Positions 5,764 to 6,722 of a stretch of DNA of 6,722 nucleotides are shown here, piece after piece. This stretch comes from Syntrophaceae bacterium. GTDB lineage: Bacteria; Desulfobacterota; SM23-61. The position numbers and the translations under genes were made by a program. Numbering within the stretch: position 1 is the stretch's first letter; each line of letters begins with the position of its first letter. The stretch spans positions 5,936-12,657 of the forward strand of contig PMCE01000210.1 of assembly GCA_003154025.1 (NCBI GenBank), in the 5' to 3' direction. A model generated the notes under the pieces. The model did no database searches and had not been told where the DNA came from. It saw nothing but the letters and a program-made list of their open reading frames with translations.

Positions 5764-6555
5764 TTAGATGACCTTGGCTTCCTCCCGGAGCAGTTTCACC
5801 AGTTTCTGAGCGGCTTCGAGGAGCTCCCCGCTGACGATCTTTCCGGGGGGACGGGATGGAGGAGAACTGTATTTCAGGATCTTCATCTTGGCGCCGGCGA
5901 CTCCCACCTGATCCGCGGGCAGTCCCAAAGCCGCCAGGTTGAGGGCCTTGACCTCTTTTTTCTTGGCCTTCATGATCCCCGGGAGAGAAGCATAGCGGGG
6001 TTCGTTCAAGCCTTTCTGGCAGGTGAAAACGGCAGGCAGGTTGACTTCGATCACTTCCTTGCCCCCGTCCACCTCGCGCTCGACCTTGGCTTTTTTCTTG
6101 TCCGCGCTGAACTCCAGCTTGGTGATCAGGGTTACGTGGGGAAGGTTTAGGATTTCGGCCAGAGACGGTCCCACCTGAGCCATGTCGTCATCCACCGCCT
6201 GTTTCCCGCACAGGATCAAATCATACGGCTCCTTCTTGATGGCTTCAGCCAAGGCCTTGGCCGTAGCATAGCCGTCGGCGCCCTCAAAAGCCGGGTCGTT
6301 GAGGTGGATCGACCGGTCGGCGCCCATGGCCAGCCCGGTGCGCAGAGCCTCCACCGCCCGCGCCAGCCCCATGGTGACCAGGATGCTCGCGCCGCCCTGT
6401 TTTTCCTTGATGCGCAAGGATTCTTCAACGGCAAATTCGCAATAGGGATTCATGACGTACTTGATGTCGTCCGTCACAATCCCGGATCCATCGGGTTTGA
6501 CCTTGATCAAGGCCTCGGTATCCGGTACCTGTTTCATGCAAACAATGACATTCAC
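5764..6555 (-). CDS. etfB: Electron transfer flavoprotein, beta subunit
   Basis: Small subunit (263 aa, normal family length) of the cytoplasmic FAD heterodimer that collects electrons from acyl-CoA dehydrogenases. The N-terminus MNVIVCMKQVPD is typical. Residues 116-130 contain GKQAVDDDMAQVGP, the nucleotide-binding loop that contacts AMP in ordinary ETFs. Residues about 158-200 match the ETF-beta signature: a VEREVDGG stretch, then LPAVFTCQKGLNEPRYASLP and a lysine-rich KAKKKEV. The start is GTG at 6555-6553, fixed by an AAAAGGAGG Shine-Dalgarno at 6562-6570, 6 nt upstream; no in-frame ATG is better placed. It is the first gene of the run and etfA follows after 77 nt. The DDD triplet and the EMO-like partner suggest a non-bifurcating ETF, but that is inference. 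Assignment as EtfB is very secure. Confidence 0.97.
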   Translation of the reverse strand: MNVIVCMKQVPDTEALIKVKPDGSGIVTDDIKYVMNPYCEFAVEESLRIKEKQGGASILVTMGLARAVEALRTGLAMGADRSIHLNDPAFEGADGYATAKALAEAIKKEPYDLILCGKQAVDDDMAQVGPSLAEILNLPHVTLITKLEFSADKKKAKVEREVDGGKEVIEVNLPAVFTCQKGLNEPRYASLPGIMKAKKKEVKALNLAALGLPADQVGVAGAKMKILKYSSPPSRPPGKIVSGELLEAAQKLVKLLREEAKVI

Positions 6556-6722
6556 CTTGAACCTCCTTTTACCCTAGTTTTAAAGGGGACGCAGATTAAC
6601 TTAGCGCGGCGGAGCCGCAAACAAAAGAAAGTGCCTCAAGTGCCTAAAGTTAAAAAATTCAAAAGGTTATCTACACCTGTTCCGCGGATGCTTAACAAGA
6701 ATTTCAGAGTTTGAACGTAAGT
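6556..6722 (-). other. Leader region upstream of etfB
   Basis: 167 nt with no gene. It contains the etfB ribosome binding site (6562-6570), a GCGGC/GCCGC hairpin with a 3-nt loop (6606-6618), and the 9-nt tandem repeat (6629-6650). The etfBA operon promoter should lie here or just beyond the window edge, but no convincing -35/-10 or -24/-12 pair was found. Confidence 0.5.
6629..6650. repeat. 9-nt tandem repeat in the etfB upstream region
   Basis: AAGTGCCTC (6629-6637) and AAGTGCCTA (6638-6646) are direct 9-mers with 8 of 9 bases equal, followed by a partial third copy AAGT (6647-6650). It sits about 75-95 nt upstream of the etfB start. It looks like a dispersed intergenic repeat fragment, though a tandem operator is possible. 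Confidence 0.45.

Noticed and set aside
6621..6643. GGCAC-containing stretch upstream of etfB as a sigma-54 site
   Set aside because: The required GC dinucleotide 10 nt after GG is missing.
6668..6698. Possible sigma-70 promoter for etfB (TTGTTA, 19-nt spacer, TAGATA on the minus strand)
   Set aside because: Spacer too long and both boxes weak; not distinguishable from chance.

Overview
The window carries one compact module on the minus strand for passing electrons from acyl-CoA oxidation into the membrane. In transcription order (right to left) the genes are etfB, etfA, a large membrane haem b/iron-sulfur oxidoreductase of the EtfAB:menaquinone oxidoreductase (EMO, DUF224/HdrD-like) type, a membrane-anchored seven-haem cytochrome c, and an acyl-CoA dehydrogenase. 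There are no RNA genes, CRISPR arrays or transposases. The long plus-strand open frames are shadows of these genes.

The likely host is an anaerobic, moderately GC-rich, Gram-negative bacterium, most plausibly a Desulfobacterota (former Deltaproteobacteria) lineage with syntrophic, sulfate-reducing or metal-reducing habits. This is inferred from the EMO + EtfAB + acyl-CoA dehydrogenase combination, the multihaem cytochrome, a -24/-12 (sigma-54-type) promoter and short dispersed intergenic repeats. There is no taxonomic marker gene here.

Layout. 6556-6722 is a gene-free leader with a small 9-nt tandem repeat and a short GC hairpin. 5764-6555 is etfB (GTG start, strong Shine-Dalgarno) and 4694-5686 is etfA. 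The 164-nt gap 4530-4693 holds three successive predicted RNA hairpins. 2538-4529 is the EMO-like oxidoreductase and 1588-2478 the cytochrome. 1272-1587 holds an intrinsic terminator, two inverted repeats and the promoter region of the last gene. 129-1271 is the acyl-CoA dehydrogenase. 1-128 is repeat-like intergenic DNA.

How the genes should work together (inference from the families): the dehydrogenase reduces EtfAB, which docks on the cytoplasmic CCG/[4Fe-4S] domains of the EMO-like protein. Electrons then cross to haem b in its five-helix membrane domain and on to menaquinone. The adjacent periplasmic cytochrome offers a possible further exit. The terminator and separate promoter suggest two transcription units: etfBA-EMO-cytochrome, and the dehydrogenase alone.

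Most of this is a recognisable known type of module. The parts most worth a second look are the dehydrogenase, which has Ala and Gly at the two classical catalytic-glutamate positions; the pairing of EMO with a heptahaem cytochrome; the sigma-54-like promoter; and the three-hairpin gap between etfA and the oxidoreductase.
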